Assembly: GCF_036711975.1 (NCBI RefSeq)
Contig: NC_091966.1
Location: forward strand, 30,635,501 to 30,699,500
Length of the DNA: 64,000 nucleotides
Source: Onthophagus taurus
Lineage: Eukaryota; Arthropoda; Insecta; Coleoptera; Scarabaeidae
Reading direction: 5' to 3'
Part shown: positions 13,850 through 25,429 of the stretch, piece by piece
Position numbering within the stretch: the first letter of the stretch is position 1
Layout of the letters: each line of letters opens with the position of its first letter
Made by a program: the position numbers and the translations under genes
Notes under the pieces: generated by a model
Seen by the model: only the letters and a program-made list of their open reading frames with translations
Told to the model about the DNA's origin: nothing
The model's database searches: none

Positions 13850-14345
13850 AACCGACATCATTGACCATTTTAGCCCATCATACCAATACCAACCTCATAG
13901 ATGTAAAATGATGTAAGGCCAATCGTTCATGATTTTGATAAGGAAATCGATAACAACTCAAACCCAAAAACAATTGAAAGAAACTTTTCATATCGAAAAC
14001 ATTCTGAATTAACCGAAAAACATATACCATTAATTATTTGAGCTCATCATTTAATATTACCAACCCAATAGATCTGATACAAAACACAAATTCGACGCTT
14101 TTGATACCAAAATCGATTATAACTGAAAAACTAAAAACGATTCTAAATCGAAAATATTCTAAATTAACTTAAAAACCTACACCATCAACCGTTTTTGCCC
14201 ATAATTCATTATTAAACCTAATAGATCTAAAATTATAAAATACCCAAATTTGACGTTTTCTTTTTTGTAGCTCAAATATTAAAAACAACTGAAAAAATCT
14301 TTTCCAAGTTTAATATTTTTGATAACAGAAAAGATAAAAACCATT
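13850..14345 (+). repeat. three-copy diverged satellite array (family B, about 160 bp)
   Basis: Three head-to-tail copies share an ordered set of blocks: AGCCCATCAT-like (13872, 14041, 14196), CCAACCCAATAGATCTGA-like, an ACAAATTCGACG-like block, and AAATCGATTATAACTGAAAA-like. Spacing is 169 and 155 bp, close to a common insect satellite monomer length. Copies are heavily diverged. A weakly similar array lies at about 36.2 kb. Confidence 0.65.
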
Positions 14346-14349
14346 CAAT

Positions 14350-15720
14350 CTAATACATTTTACCAAACTGAAACTGTTAAAAGCCAAATTGAGCCGTTCG
14401 AAAATTCAGGAAAACAATATATCAACTGTTAAAATACTCGCAAAGACGTTGTAATATAAATAAGAACATGTCAAAAACTATACACCATTATTTGTCTGAA
14501 ATGGCTTAAGATTGCTGAAAATGTGTTCAAAATCGTTCTGCACACCCTAAAATCATCTCAACGTATTGTATATAAATGTATTAAATAAATAATCGTTGTT
14601 TAAATAAACTTGTATTTTAACTTGAAACCCATTAAGAGCAGAATGTAACACAACTGATATCATTTAGAATCATTTTGAGTAATTGGGAGTAAAAAAGTAG
14701 TAAAAACAGAGGTATTAGGAGTAATTGTAAGCTATGGCTTGTAAGTAAGCTTGAATTGTTCAGAATCTTTAAACCTTTGAAAGAGAAAAGTGATAAGTTT
14801 ATTTTTTGGAGTTAGTGACAAAAATTGGAAAGTACTGGAAGCAACTAATAGCCATTAAAAGCAAAAGATATTGGGAGCAATTGCGAATAATTTGATGCTA
14901 TGGCGATTGCCTCTTTTAAGCGTGAAAGACATTATTAGATATCAAATCTAATATATAGATAAACATGTGCATGTTGCCAAACGACTACATAATGGTTTTT
15001 AGGCTTAAACCGTTTATAATCCTGTTTAATCTGATTTTCATAAAATTTAATAACAAGTTAAAATCGCATAAAAGTGTACAAAATTGTTTAGAATGTAAGG
15101 AAACATTTAAGGGCAATTGAAATGGAGAAGATTTGTTTCAGAACAGTATCAAAAATATTTGGTATCATCTGAAACTGTCTAAAATGAAAAAAATTAGTTT
15201 AAAAATTACTCAAAATTGTTATCAAAAATTGGTTGTTCATCATCATCAGAAATTTTCTAAAGATATTTTTAAAATGTTGAAACTTGGTGCAAACAAAGTG
15301 GTACCCCAAAATTCCAACATTCAGTTAACAATGGTGTGATAATACTCGTAAGCTTATATATCGTAATAGCTTATAGTTAGCTAATAGTTAAAAAAAAGTA
15401 TGGAGGTGTTCAAAATCGTTTATAATATCTCAAATCTTGGTTGAAATTATCTGAAATTGGCTAAACGACTTAAAATCTTTGAAAGTTGGATCAATATCGC
15501 TATACGTGCTGTAGAAATTGATTAAAATAATCTTGAATGGTTTAAAATCCAGTTAAGATACATCTGAAATATGTAATTAGAATTCTTCTGGAATTAATTT
15601 CAGTTTTAGCAAACACTATTTAACATCGTCAGGAGACATGAAAATCGTTTAAATACTTATGCAGTATTTAACAGCAATTAAAAAATGGCCTTAAATAGTC
15701 TAAAAATGAAAAATTTAAAA
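14350..15720 (+). repeat. diffuse repetitive words, AAAATTGTCTAAAA-like
   Basis: The stretch is built from recurring short words such as AAAATCGTTT, GAAATTGTCTAAAA and TTAAAATC in loose succession (for example around 15078, 15172 and 15465), with no fixed period. The reverse complement of the same vocabulary dominates 30.5-33.4 kb. I read it as a decayed satellite or low-complexity drift; no coding content is supported. Confidence 0.35.
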
Positions 15721-16029
15721 ACGAAATTAATTAAATTAAAAATTAATCATAACGCAATTTTCTTGAAAACTCTGTTGCGTTAGATGTTGAGAGGATGACT
15801 AATCATTTCAAAAACCAGACGGATTAATTAATCTTACAAGCTATTAAGAAAACGCAACTCCTCCTCTTTAAACTCGACTTTTAATTACAAACAATTGAGA
15901 TCTAATTCATTTTATATTGATAAAACGTTCGGAAAAGTGACCCTTTTTCCATCACCCAAAAAAAAGGGAATAATAAAAAAAAGAACCTTTTGAATAAATA
16001 AAAAAAGGGACTGATTTCGACGTTTTCGT

Positions 16030-16140
16030 CTGTTGAGGCGTGGGCGAGCGTCAGGTACCCTGGGCAGTTGCCGTAGTAACGGGCGGGATAGCCTAGGACG
16101 GTTGCCATGGCGACGATGGCAAAAGGTCCTTGCCCCGGAG
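16030..16140. promoter_or_regulatory. GC-rich intronic island with two tandem X-box motifs
   Basis: A roughly 110-bp GC-rich island in AT-rich DNA carries GTTGCCGTAGTAAC at 16067-16080 (fits GTNRCC-N2-RGYAAC) and GTTGCCATGGCGAC at 16101-16114 (fits RYYNYYATRRNRAC at every position), 34 bp start to start. Both are RFX/X-box type sites. Overlapping ORFs of 61-117 codons through the island look non-protein. It is probably a regulatory element of fax or a distal enhancer; an alternative promoter is possible. Confidence 0.5.
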
Positions 16141-16570
16141 ACACAGTTTCGTCGAAGCTCGAAAACGGATTTGTACTTGTATGGGGATTTAAGTGTTTGC
16201 GATGGGGATATTAAATAAAGAGGGTTTTCAAAAAATTTAGCACAATACATTCTACAAGAAAACAAAAAAAAGCTGTATTATAAATTAATGATAATCTAGC
16301 GGGATTTAATTTTTTGACCTAGAATATAAAGAATGTTAACCATCAAAAAGCTTTTTTTTATTATCTCTCATAAAAATATTACTTCCTTTTCTCGTTGGTT
16401 CAAATTTTTTGGAACTTTACAGCCCATTAAAATAACCCAAGTAGTTTTATGACACAGCAATCAAAATCAAAATAAAACCGTTATCTTCATTCATAAAACA
16501 AGATCAACCCAAAAAATTTTAAATAATAATGATTCTTTTTGAATTCAATTTTTTTTATTATGTAAATTAT

Positions 16571-16603
16571 CTTGATGATGGTTAAAATTAACCGAAACCG
16601 GTA
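16571..16603 (+). ncRNA. hammerhead-like motif (Penelope-type minimal form), candidate
   Basis: The order is CTTGATGAT, then a perfect 6-bp stem GGTTAA (580-585) / TTAACC (588-593) with a 2-nt loop, then GAAAC (594-598) and CGGTA (599-603). This matches the hammerhead order CUGAUGA, stem II, GAAA, short self-complementary stem III, and a NUH cleavage site (GUA). The core has one extra U (CUUGAUGA) and stem I is not evident, so activity is doubtful. Minimal hammerheads of this design are known from Penelope-like elements and related retroelements. Confidence 0.4.
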
Positions 16604-18439
16604 GAAAAATCAATATTTGTTTAAAAACAAATTAATCTACCTAAATGTACAGAGTGAATCAAAATTACAAATGTTTAATAACGTGTAAAACGTTGCATGT
16701 GGATAATAATAGCACACATACAATTGAATTCATCTTTGTTTCATGTGCTGTGCACATACAACATCCTGTCCACCGTCCGTATATCCGTAAATTTAACTGG
16801 TTTTCTGCCTATACTAAGCGAGGACTGCGAGATTCCTGACCACAAATAGGGGCAAATGAGTCATGTGTAGACAGACGGCCTCCAAATGAGTATACCATTG
16901 AAGAGTTTCAAGTACGACACGAAGCAATTATTACTATTGAATGGGAATATACTATACGACTCCCATCTAATAACAAAAACAAATTATAATCGCAAACGAA
17001 GATAATTATTATAATAATTACACGATGGTTTAATTATCAAAAACCGCATTAAACCGTTTATTGGTTAATACTTAAAAACATCGTAAAGTTTAATGTCATT
17101 AACAGTAATCTGATTTCGACATTGTTCTTTATGTGAAAGCATTATTTTTATATAATCAACCGTTTTTTAAGCTTGACAACTTTTTGTTGGGTTTAATCTG
17201 GCTCGTTTTTAAAAACCACTGAAGAAATCCGATACGAATCAGGTGCGGTCGACGTCGCCTCGTAGGTTTTGGGCTTCTTTTCCAGTTTAAACCCGACTTT
17301 GTCTGGTACTATTGATTCCTCAAGCCTTCAGACTACTCCAGTTTAGATGGGGAGGTTTTCAAATCCAATTTGCAAATATTCAAGCTTCTAAACGAAGGCC
17401 GAATTAATAATATATAAAATAAAATCAGTTCAGTTATAAATATTTGAATTTTTTGTTACTCTCTAAGTGAACAGATGAACGAACTAACAGTTGTTGTTCT
17501 TTTCTGTTTCAAATTTATGATCGATTTATTTTGTGGCCAAATGTTTTATCGAAAATTTTAAAATGCCCAATAAGTCAAATTCAACCTAAATACAACAAAC
17601 TCATAAACATTGCTGTATATGTTTAGCGTGATCAAAAACATCAATTACATGTGTCTGAACACCATTAAAAGTCGGACGTGAGACGCTGAAAAAAAAATTT
17701 TCTGGACGATTGCTGATTACCAGTGGTTGCTCGTGGAACTATTTTATTGTCAACACAAAGACTATGACATACCAAATAATAATAAATCGATATCATATTC
17801 ATAGTTCTACTGAATGAAACGGAGCGATGCGATGACTTTTAATAAACAATAGGAGACACCTCAAGAAGTAAACACGATGGAATTTTGTTTATAAGAATTG
17901 CAAACTAGAATAGCTCCTACTACTTCAAAGAGTTAGGCGTTAAAATCACATTCAGTAACTTTGGAAGCATCATAAGGAAAACCATATCCAATTATTGCAA
18001 GAACCAGCAGGTTAGGTTGGGCAAAGAGAAGAAAAAATTGTTTCTGTCAATTACCAACATAATGAAAGAGAAGAAACAAATCCTAGAATATCAACTAAAG
18101 CTAAAGAATAGTCAGAGAATGCGCATGAGAAACTTTATCTATCCAGATTCTGCGACAACTCTAAATATTCGTACTACATAGAATTAAAACGGTGTATTGG
18201 AATAATTTTTCATTCCACAGTAATGAAAGAATCTTGGCAAATTCAAATTTCAAATTTAATGATGATGATTCTAAACTAAATTTAAAATAATGAAAGTTAT
18301 TAGGTCACATATTGCACATAATTCTAAAAATAATTAACCAGTCAATAGTTGCTTTCTCTTTGTTAGTATTTGCTATCTGTCTTATATTGACCTAATTAAT
18401 ACAATGCCTATTTTTCAGTTCGGTACCTCTCTAAAATCT

Positions 18440-18760
18440 ATCGGTTATGCGGTTTATTGTTTGTTGTGTTTATATACGGATCATAATGTCCTGGGATACT
18501 ATTGTTGAGGCACGAATTGTAGCATTGATCCACGTTGCTGAAGAAAAACGTAAAACCACAAGAATTGTTGGAAAGAACTTATGTGTTGTACAAAATGTGT
18601 GTCGGTTGTATCTAGAGGTGAAATATGTAACCAGACGAAACAATGTAGAAACGGAATAGACCAAGGGGAGCACGGCATTTTCATGTAGGATGATGTTAAA
18701 CTGCAGATAACCACAGTTAATGGTGAGTATGACATATATCCCACGAACCTGTCAAGCAAT
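18440..18760 (+). mobile_element. Tc1-like transposase fragment, N-terminal part
   Basis: The 70-codon ORF at 18447 contains VEARIVALIHVAEEKRKTTR, then VVQNVCRLYLE and YVTRRNN. This matches the helix-turn-helix start of a Tc1-family transposase (pattern 'ARIVALIEEG...VSQSTVSR..RRYRETG..TRRPGSGRPR'). Downstream a second frame, after a stop, reads GSTAFSCRMM and could continue it. The catalytic DDE part is absent. Degenerate. Confidence 0.5.
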
Positions 18761-18779
18761 CTAAATGATTATTTACCCG

Positions 18780-21700
18780 TTTTATAAAATAGACTCCAAA
18801 TTTTCAAAACAAAACAATATAAATCTAAGTGATCAATTATCCAAAATACAATTAATTGAAAAATACTTTTTATTAAATATGTTCAAAGTTTTACTAAAGA
18901 TATATTGTGCATGATCCATATTTGATTCTTACATTATACATGAAGGTACTAATGCAAATCTAATGGCAATTCACAACGACCTCACGAGTTCAGATCATTG
19001 ACCTTTTACTTTTAAAAAAGGACATAACAGTTTCCTTAAAATTAGATACCTAAATTTTATATAGACATGCATACGAAATTAATTAAATTTTAATGCACAC
19101 CATAAACCTACTAAATAAATCTAAATATATTCTTTAATTACCGTGGCTATAAAGAGGCTGTGTTTAGATTCTGTTTTCAAAGGGGTAAGAAAATAGCCAT
19201 GGGATTGTATTATAAAAATTTTTAGAATCTTCAATATCCAAAATTATTAACGGATTGTAATATTGCATATACAGGCGAGTTAGTAATGGTTTTCAATCAT
19301 AGTCTTAAAAACTAAACAATGAACATGATAGAGTTTCTATAGTTTACAACATTAAAGACGAAAAACAAACTTTAACCATATGGTTAAAGCAGCGGCATAT
19401 TGCTGAATATTCTGCATTTCATATAAACCATGGTAACTGCTATGCCGAAGCAAATGCCGCGCAGATCATTGAAACATTATAAAGAGAAGACTGGTTTAAA
19501 ACCAACATGTAATGTATGGGAAGTGTTCAGTGGCTGTTATGGCTGTTGTTGTCAGTATATCCTCTATGTACTCATGTTGACGAAGACAGTATTTACTCTG
19601 TGTACAAGAACTCTTTACCTCTCGAGTCCTACTTGTCTTAAGAAGACTTGAACTACATCCCAAACGATGACACAAAGGTAAAAAATATATGAAAGCTTAT
19701 TTTTAGGTTATGGCAAATGTTATGAGCAAACAATCTACAGTAGAGTTTCAATCTGCAATATGCAGACCATTGTATCGTCTGTAAATGCCATGTTAATACA
19801 AAAATGTGTAAGCATTGTGTAACCGCAGTGTATTTTGTGATCTCTGTCCTTCAATCTTTTAGGTGGTGTTTGAGATTCCGCAAACAATCCTTCTTTAGCG
19901 TCTTGAGAGATAGGTTGCTTTATTGATCTAGTATCTTAAGACTTTTACTGGGCCAAATCAACTTATTCAATGGTATTGTGTTCTATCACAATTTTGCATA
20001 TAATTGGCTGGATCGTCTACGTAGCATATCATATTCACTTTATTCTTGCTCAGTCTTTAGCCCAACTTTAACGATAACACCTCTTTCTTTGTCCACTATC
20101 AGGTTAAACTGTCTCCTAAACTAATTTCTTCAGGCGTCTAAATATTAGTGGTAACTTTAATGTCAAATCTTGATGGTTTTGACCAAAAAGAAAAGAAGGT
20201 TGTTTATTTGCAACCGCAAATAACAGAGTTAAAATTTTGTGGAGTATTCGTTTATGAATCTAATATCAGATTTATGTCCCCTAATATCGATTTGTATGTA
20301 TAGCTATTGCAGTGTACTTATAATGAAGGTCAACAAATAAAGCACAGGAAACTGAGGAGGTTTATACAATGTCATATGTAATAAAGAAAACTTTTCCAGT
20401 ACTATTTCAGTATCAATTATCTTCATTACAACCAAGCCTACTTCTTCATGTATGACTGGTTAACAGCAGTTAAAGGCGCGGACGATTTTTTGCTTAGCTA
20501 TATAACTTAGTGCAGCAATCTTCCCAAAATACATCCATTAAACCAATAATAGCCTTGATTATGGCTATATAAGTATCTAAAACTCTTCATACAAAATAAG
20601 TACCTTTTTTTTCAATTTAACCATCTTTATTCGCCTTTATTTGAAAATTACACTATTTTGCTATTGCATGTAGTTAATATTTACATTAACGTTTCCACAC
20701 AACAAATATTTGAAATAATTAATAATAAATATCAGCATTGCATAACCATATTAACAGCAATAATATTTACAAACTTTTTTCTAACGTATCTTTCGAGTAA
20801 TAAATCTTATTTAATATTATTGAGTAGTCTCTGAAATAGCAAATATTTTGCTTGGTAAGTATGTGTGTTTGTACCTGTATTTTTCATCTTAACACGTTCG
20901 CTGCCCACCGACACCGTTAACCATGGTTTACATACGAGTTAACTCGTAGTTGGCAGTGAACGTGTTAATAACACTATTATTGCGTTGCTAATAATAATCC
21001 TTTGAGATGCTTGAATGACAAGATATTTGATATCGAGATGAACAAAATTTTATTAGAACAAGATTATAAAGACCCTTTCAATGAGAAGACATAGAAGATT
21101 TGAATATCTTGAAGCACATGATGTATTCATATGTATTTAGATAGTGAAGAAAGAAGAACGAGAAGAAGTAATTGTAAGCAAAGTGTCAGTAATAAAAGGT
21201 TCAGTAATGAAATAGCTACAACTGGATGTTTAATTTACCTTTGGCAAATTGTTCCACACTTACACGGCAGTAAGAGTTTTATTACTTAAGTTTGTACATA
21301 TCAATGGTAAAATGACTAGAAGAACTTATTAATGACATGGCCAAGAATGAAGGATTAGCGCTGATCCCCTTGTGCAGTTTTGACAAAACGTCAAAGTTTT
21401 CTTTTTATTCTACTTTTATAGAAGATTATATTCATACCGAAAAAGACTCTACATTTCAAAACCATGAAAATACTCAGAATAACGAGGATGCCAAACCACG
21501 GAAACAAGTTTATCCAATCCAACATCTCGGTCCCATCAGGTCGTTATCCTTCAACAACCATCTTTTTCTATTTTAAACCCATGCTTTATGTTTATTTTTC
21601 TTTATTTTCGCCAGATAATGGCATGATAACATGGGTTACACAAACGAGAATTTGCAGTAGAAGTAAACAAATTATTAAATAGCTTAATCAGAAAACCAAT

Positions 21701-23650
21701 TTTTATAATTTTGACTAACAATATTATCTCTTTGCCGTTAACACATGAACAGGGTTTTATAAATAATGTGGGCTTATAAAACATAACATTTGATTAATTA
21801 TCATATTTCTCCACTCATTTCTAATAATAATGCTTTGTGTCTCCTTCTTATCATACAGAATATTTATTTTATAATGGATTTATCTCAACCTTATCCATGA
21901 TTTCAAAACATAAAATAATATTAAAAATGAAACTGATGTTCAGTGTAATACCAATTAAGAACGCCGTTTCAAATGAGCAGAAACTTTTAAAGTTCTTACG
22001 ATTCATGCAATGAAACTTTTAGAATAAGAATGAATAGATATTATCAATAAATACAAATATTAGTTTTATTATACCGAATGGTGATAAGAAGCCATTCAAA
22101 CGACTTCATTTTACTGTTTATCTCTCTCCGCTTCAATTTAAATAAATAATTCTTTAATGTCTAAAAATAAATTTTAAATATTATCACAATTATATAATCA
22201 AATAACCACAAATTATATTCAAAAAATTTCAATAAACAAAAATTAGTTTAATTTTTCTCTAAGTATCAAACATTTCAAAATATCAAAACGATACTTCTTT
22301 GTATAAAACCATTTCCCGTAATATTATATCTAAGTAGTGAACACGACTACTGCATTACAATTGCAGCAGTTTGTACATTCCATCCCTATCTCAAAACCGA
22401 TTAGAGTTCTAAGCTCGTAGATAAGGCTTGAATGTTTACTTCCTATTTTCTTGGTCACGTATTCAGTTTCTCCTTCCTTTGAAAAAAAAAACTGTTCGAA
22501 ATAATATTGGTATATTGACAAGAATTTTCTACCTGAAGGTTACTACTTCCGGGAACAATTAAGACCTTTCAATGAAACATGTGGCGTGAAGTTACTCCAT
22601 TTAATGGAGGTGGAAAATATTTGTTAAATATTCTTTTCTTACTAGCTTGCAGATGTACAAAACGCTTGGTCAGCATTCTGAGTAAGAAATGCAACGGAGG
22701 CGGTGTGTTTAAAATTGATTGAGATATCATAAAACTTTATCTTTCAGTTTCTTTGTTTAATAATATCCTTAGTGTTTTGATACTTTCGAAAATTTTGCAC
22801 CCACATAAAACTAATAATAAATGCATTTCACATACATGAATACTTTACGTTTTCACCAACCCTTTTGTTAAGGCGCATCCTTCATTAAACATTCATCGCA
22901 ACAGCTTCATTTACATTAGAATAAGCGATACAAACAACGTATTAGGATTAACTTTATTAGTGCTCATTGTCGTTGCCGTCGTCGCCTCTTCGCAAGCACG
23001 TAATTATTTATTATCGTTTTACAATTTCCTCATAGCTTCTTCAACAATAAAAAACGCGACAATGACTTTCTCGTTGAGGTCTTTTACTCATTTAGCGTCT
23101 TGATAATATAATTTCTCCACGGTCTGGAAATAAAATGCGCTGATATAAGGAGAGCAACTTACGGGCGCCGAAGACTGTCATCGTCATGTCAGTTATAATT
23201 GCAGAGGCATCAGAACAGAAACAAAGCGATGTATTGTGGATTACCACGCACCAATTCTAAAGTGGGGCGATGGCTGCACAAAAGCGAAGGCAGATGGAAT
23301 GCAGCTGTTATTTTTTTTTTCTTGTTTACAGAGAAGAACTGTGTACTTAAGAGATCATCATCTTGAGTTTTTCTCTATTTATTTATTCTTATATTCTTTT
23401 TGAGATTTTATTAATAATGTTTAATTTGATCTGTAATTTTCTTGTCGAGAATCGAGAAGTCATTACAATCTTGAAAAAATCGTTCGTTTTCCTATTCTCA
23501 TGGTACTCTTAATGAATAATGCAAGCAAAGTATAAATTGATGCTGTTTTGGAACGAGATGGTTTTTCTTATCTCCGTCTTTGAAAAGATTTATTTCGTAA
23601 ACAGCTATCTACTCGAGCTCCTCGAGAATAAACGCAAACGACTAAAGAAG
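18780..23650. other. AT-rich intron, little recognised
   Basis: Apart from the miniature element at 20889-20968 I identify nothing firm. A moderately GC-rich patch at about 22960-23320 may be regulatory. Several 60-80 codon ORFs around 21.3-21.8 kb show no recognisable protein. Confidence 0.4.
20889..20968. mobile_element. 80-bp palindromic miniature element bounded by TTAA (piggyBac-type MITE)
   Basis: The element begins TTAACACGTTCGCTGCC and ends with the inverted counterpart, whose reverse complement is TTAACACGTTCACTGCC (16 of 17 identical). TTAA lies at both outer ends, as expected for a piggyBac target duplication. A sister copy lies at 24621-24695. It has no coding capacity. Confidence 0.7.
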
Positions 23651-23659
23651 AAATAATCG

Positions 23660-23830
23660 CTTTCTGTCTCCCCTTAACGTGTGACACGCTCGATGACCCT
23701 GGATCTGTTATAACCTCGGCATATCTGGAGGTCGAGAATGCAAGATTCCTTCGGTCGGGGGCCCTCTGTGTTCCGACCCGTCTCGAGATGCCCGGAATGA
23801 TAACGCGACTAATTAATTATTTATTGAGCA
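23660..23830. promoter_or_regulatory. GC-rich intronic island, possible enhancer
   Basis: This stretch is much richer in G+C than its surroundings (for example TCGGTCGGGGGCCC near 23752 and CCGACCCGTCTCGAG near 23776), then returns abruptly to AT-rich DNA with an AATTAATTATTTATTG homeodomain-like cluster at about 23810. There is no ORF of interest. A regulatory role is inferred from composition only. Confidence 0.3.
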
Positions 23831-24620
23831 CCGAGTAAACGTTTTGCGCTTAATTTACGCTTAACGTTTTACTCCTATTTTTTTATTCTTGGATAAACTA
23901 ACGTACTAAGGAAACGAAGCAGAAATAAACGATTAACATTTTAACATAATGAACCGGATGCAACAAAATACCTAAACTATATCGTAAAGAAAATGTGGAC
24001 AAACTTGGAGTAATCTATTTTTTTTTAAATCGTAACGCATTACGCAAACTACATGCTAATGTATGTCTATGTGATGTTTGTATACAAGCTCAACAAGGTC
24101 GTTCATGTTTTTCCTGCTCTGTTTTACAGTCGTGTCAAAGTCATAAAGAGGTGTGAATCATGTAGCATTCCAACTCTTAACCACTTGTAAACATAAAAAT
24201 GAATATTTGTTTAATAAATCATTAATACATTCTTTAAAGCGTTACTTCTAGCATTCTTTTAGTAAGCCATTTATAATCTCTTTTTAACAACAACATAAAC
24301 AAGTTTTCCAGTAGTTTCTACGGTTTACTGTGTTAATACGATTCTAAGTTGTAAACCTACTATCGAAAGAATAGAATAACTTTCCTTAAACAGCTGTCTA
24401 GCTCTACTTTTGCTATATTTTATAAGTTAGAAATCGTGAAAGTTTCTCTATTGTATCTAAATAGTTGTTTAAATTTAAAAACTCAATTTAAATAATTGAG
24501 AATCGTGTGATCAGTGTTATCAGGTGTATCAGATAAGCAATAAAAAATAAAATTTATTTATAATAAAATCTTTCTAAAATCTTCTGTACAACTATTCGGA
24601 ATTTGACCAATGAAATCGGC

Positions 24621-24695
24621 TTAACACATTGGCTGCCACGTTATTCATATATGAATATCATTCATCACGTCATGACATGGCAGCCAATGTGTTAA
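24621..24695. mobile_element. 75-bp palindromic miniature element bounded by TTAA (piggyBac-type MITE)
   Basis: The ends are a perfect 18-bp inverted repeat, TTAACACATTGGCTGCCA at 24621-24638 and its complement at 24678-24695, including terminal TTAA. It differs in the interior from the copy at 20889 but shares the terminal sequence, so the two are independent insertions of one family. Confidence 0.75.
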
Positions 24696-25344
24696 CAGAT
24701 TCCTGTAAGACTGTCAGCTTCAAGCGTATGTTCTACCAGAAATATTCTGCTCAGTCTAATGCAGATTGGCATATTCTGGACAAAATATAGTTGCAGCCTC
24801 AGTTGAAATTCCAGCTCTAAAGCAATGTTGGTTGTTGGAAACAAAGAAAAACGCTTCGAGTTTAGAGTAAAAAGCTTTTATTTCCAGACTCAAAGACAGT
24901 AAGTTACAATATCCGTATGAATAAAAGCTGTAGTTATCAATACCAACATTCGTTATTGTACGAAAACCAAGAAATACAACGAAAACTGTCAATTGAACTA
25001 CAAAAGTCACTGACTTACTTTAACAAAGTAGAGTGTTAGCATGATTCTCCTTTGGTTGACTTCTTGAATGATTCATATTATGATGGAAAAGTTATCCAAA
25101 TTGCCATCAAAGTTTAGTGCTTCAATCAAGAAAATAATTGAGGATTTAATTTCCTTCATCCCAACCAGACTATGCTACCACAATGAAGTATAATTATTAT
25201 CACTATTTGTTAACATGTCCAACAAAATAATACATAAGTAGTCAAAAAAAATTTCAGTCACATAACGTGCATAAACAATGATAAAAGGCCCTATATGCTG
25301 AAAAAAGGAATTATATGCGTTAAAAAACAGAATTAAAGAATATG

Positions 25345-25417
25345 AAGCGGTGCGAAACAAATGGGCCGCAACTCCATGCATTTTATGCTCGGCATTCTAC
25401 CAATTAAACCACGCTAC
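25345..25417 (-). repeat. tRNA-like remnant, probably a tRNA-derived SINE fragment
   Basis: The minus strand reads GCGTGGTTTAATTGGTAGAA followed by TGCCGAGCATAAAATGCATGG, resembling a tRNA D-arm/A-box and anticodon region. The expected B box (GGTTCGANNCC) is replaced by a non-matching sequence, so this is not a functional tRNA. A SINE or pseudogene origin is inferred. Confidence 0.35.
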
Positions 25418-25429
25418 ACATGTAATCCT

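Noticed and set aside
15902-16265. 80- and 117-codon ORFs over the X-box island
   Set aside because: Overlapping open frames in several phases are expected in GC-rich DNA; translations resemble no protein and read through poly-A/T runs.
25345-25417. Functional tRNA gene on the minus strand
   Set aside because: The A-box half is recognisable but the B box and acceptor pairing are missing, so it is listed only as a tRNA-like repeat.
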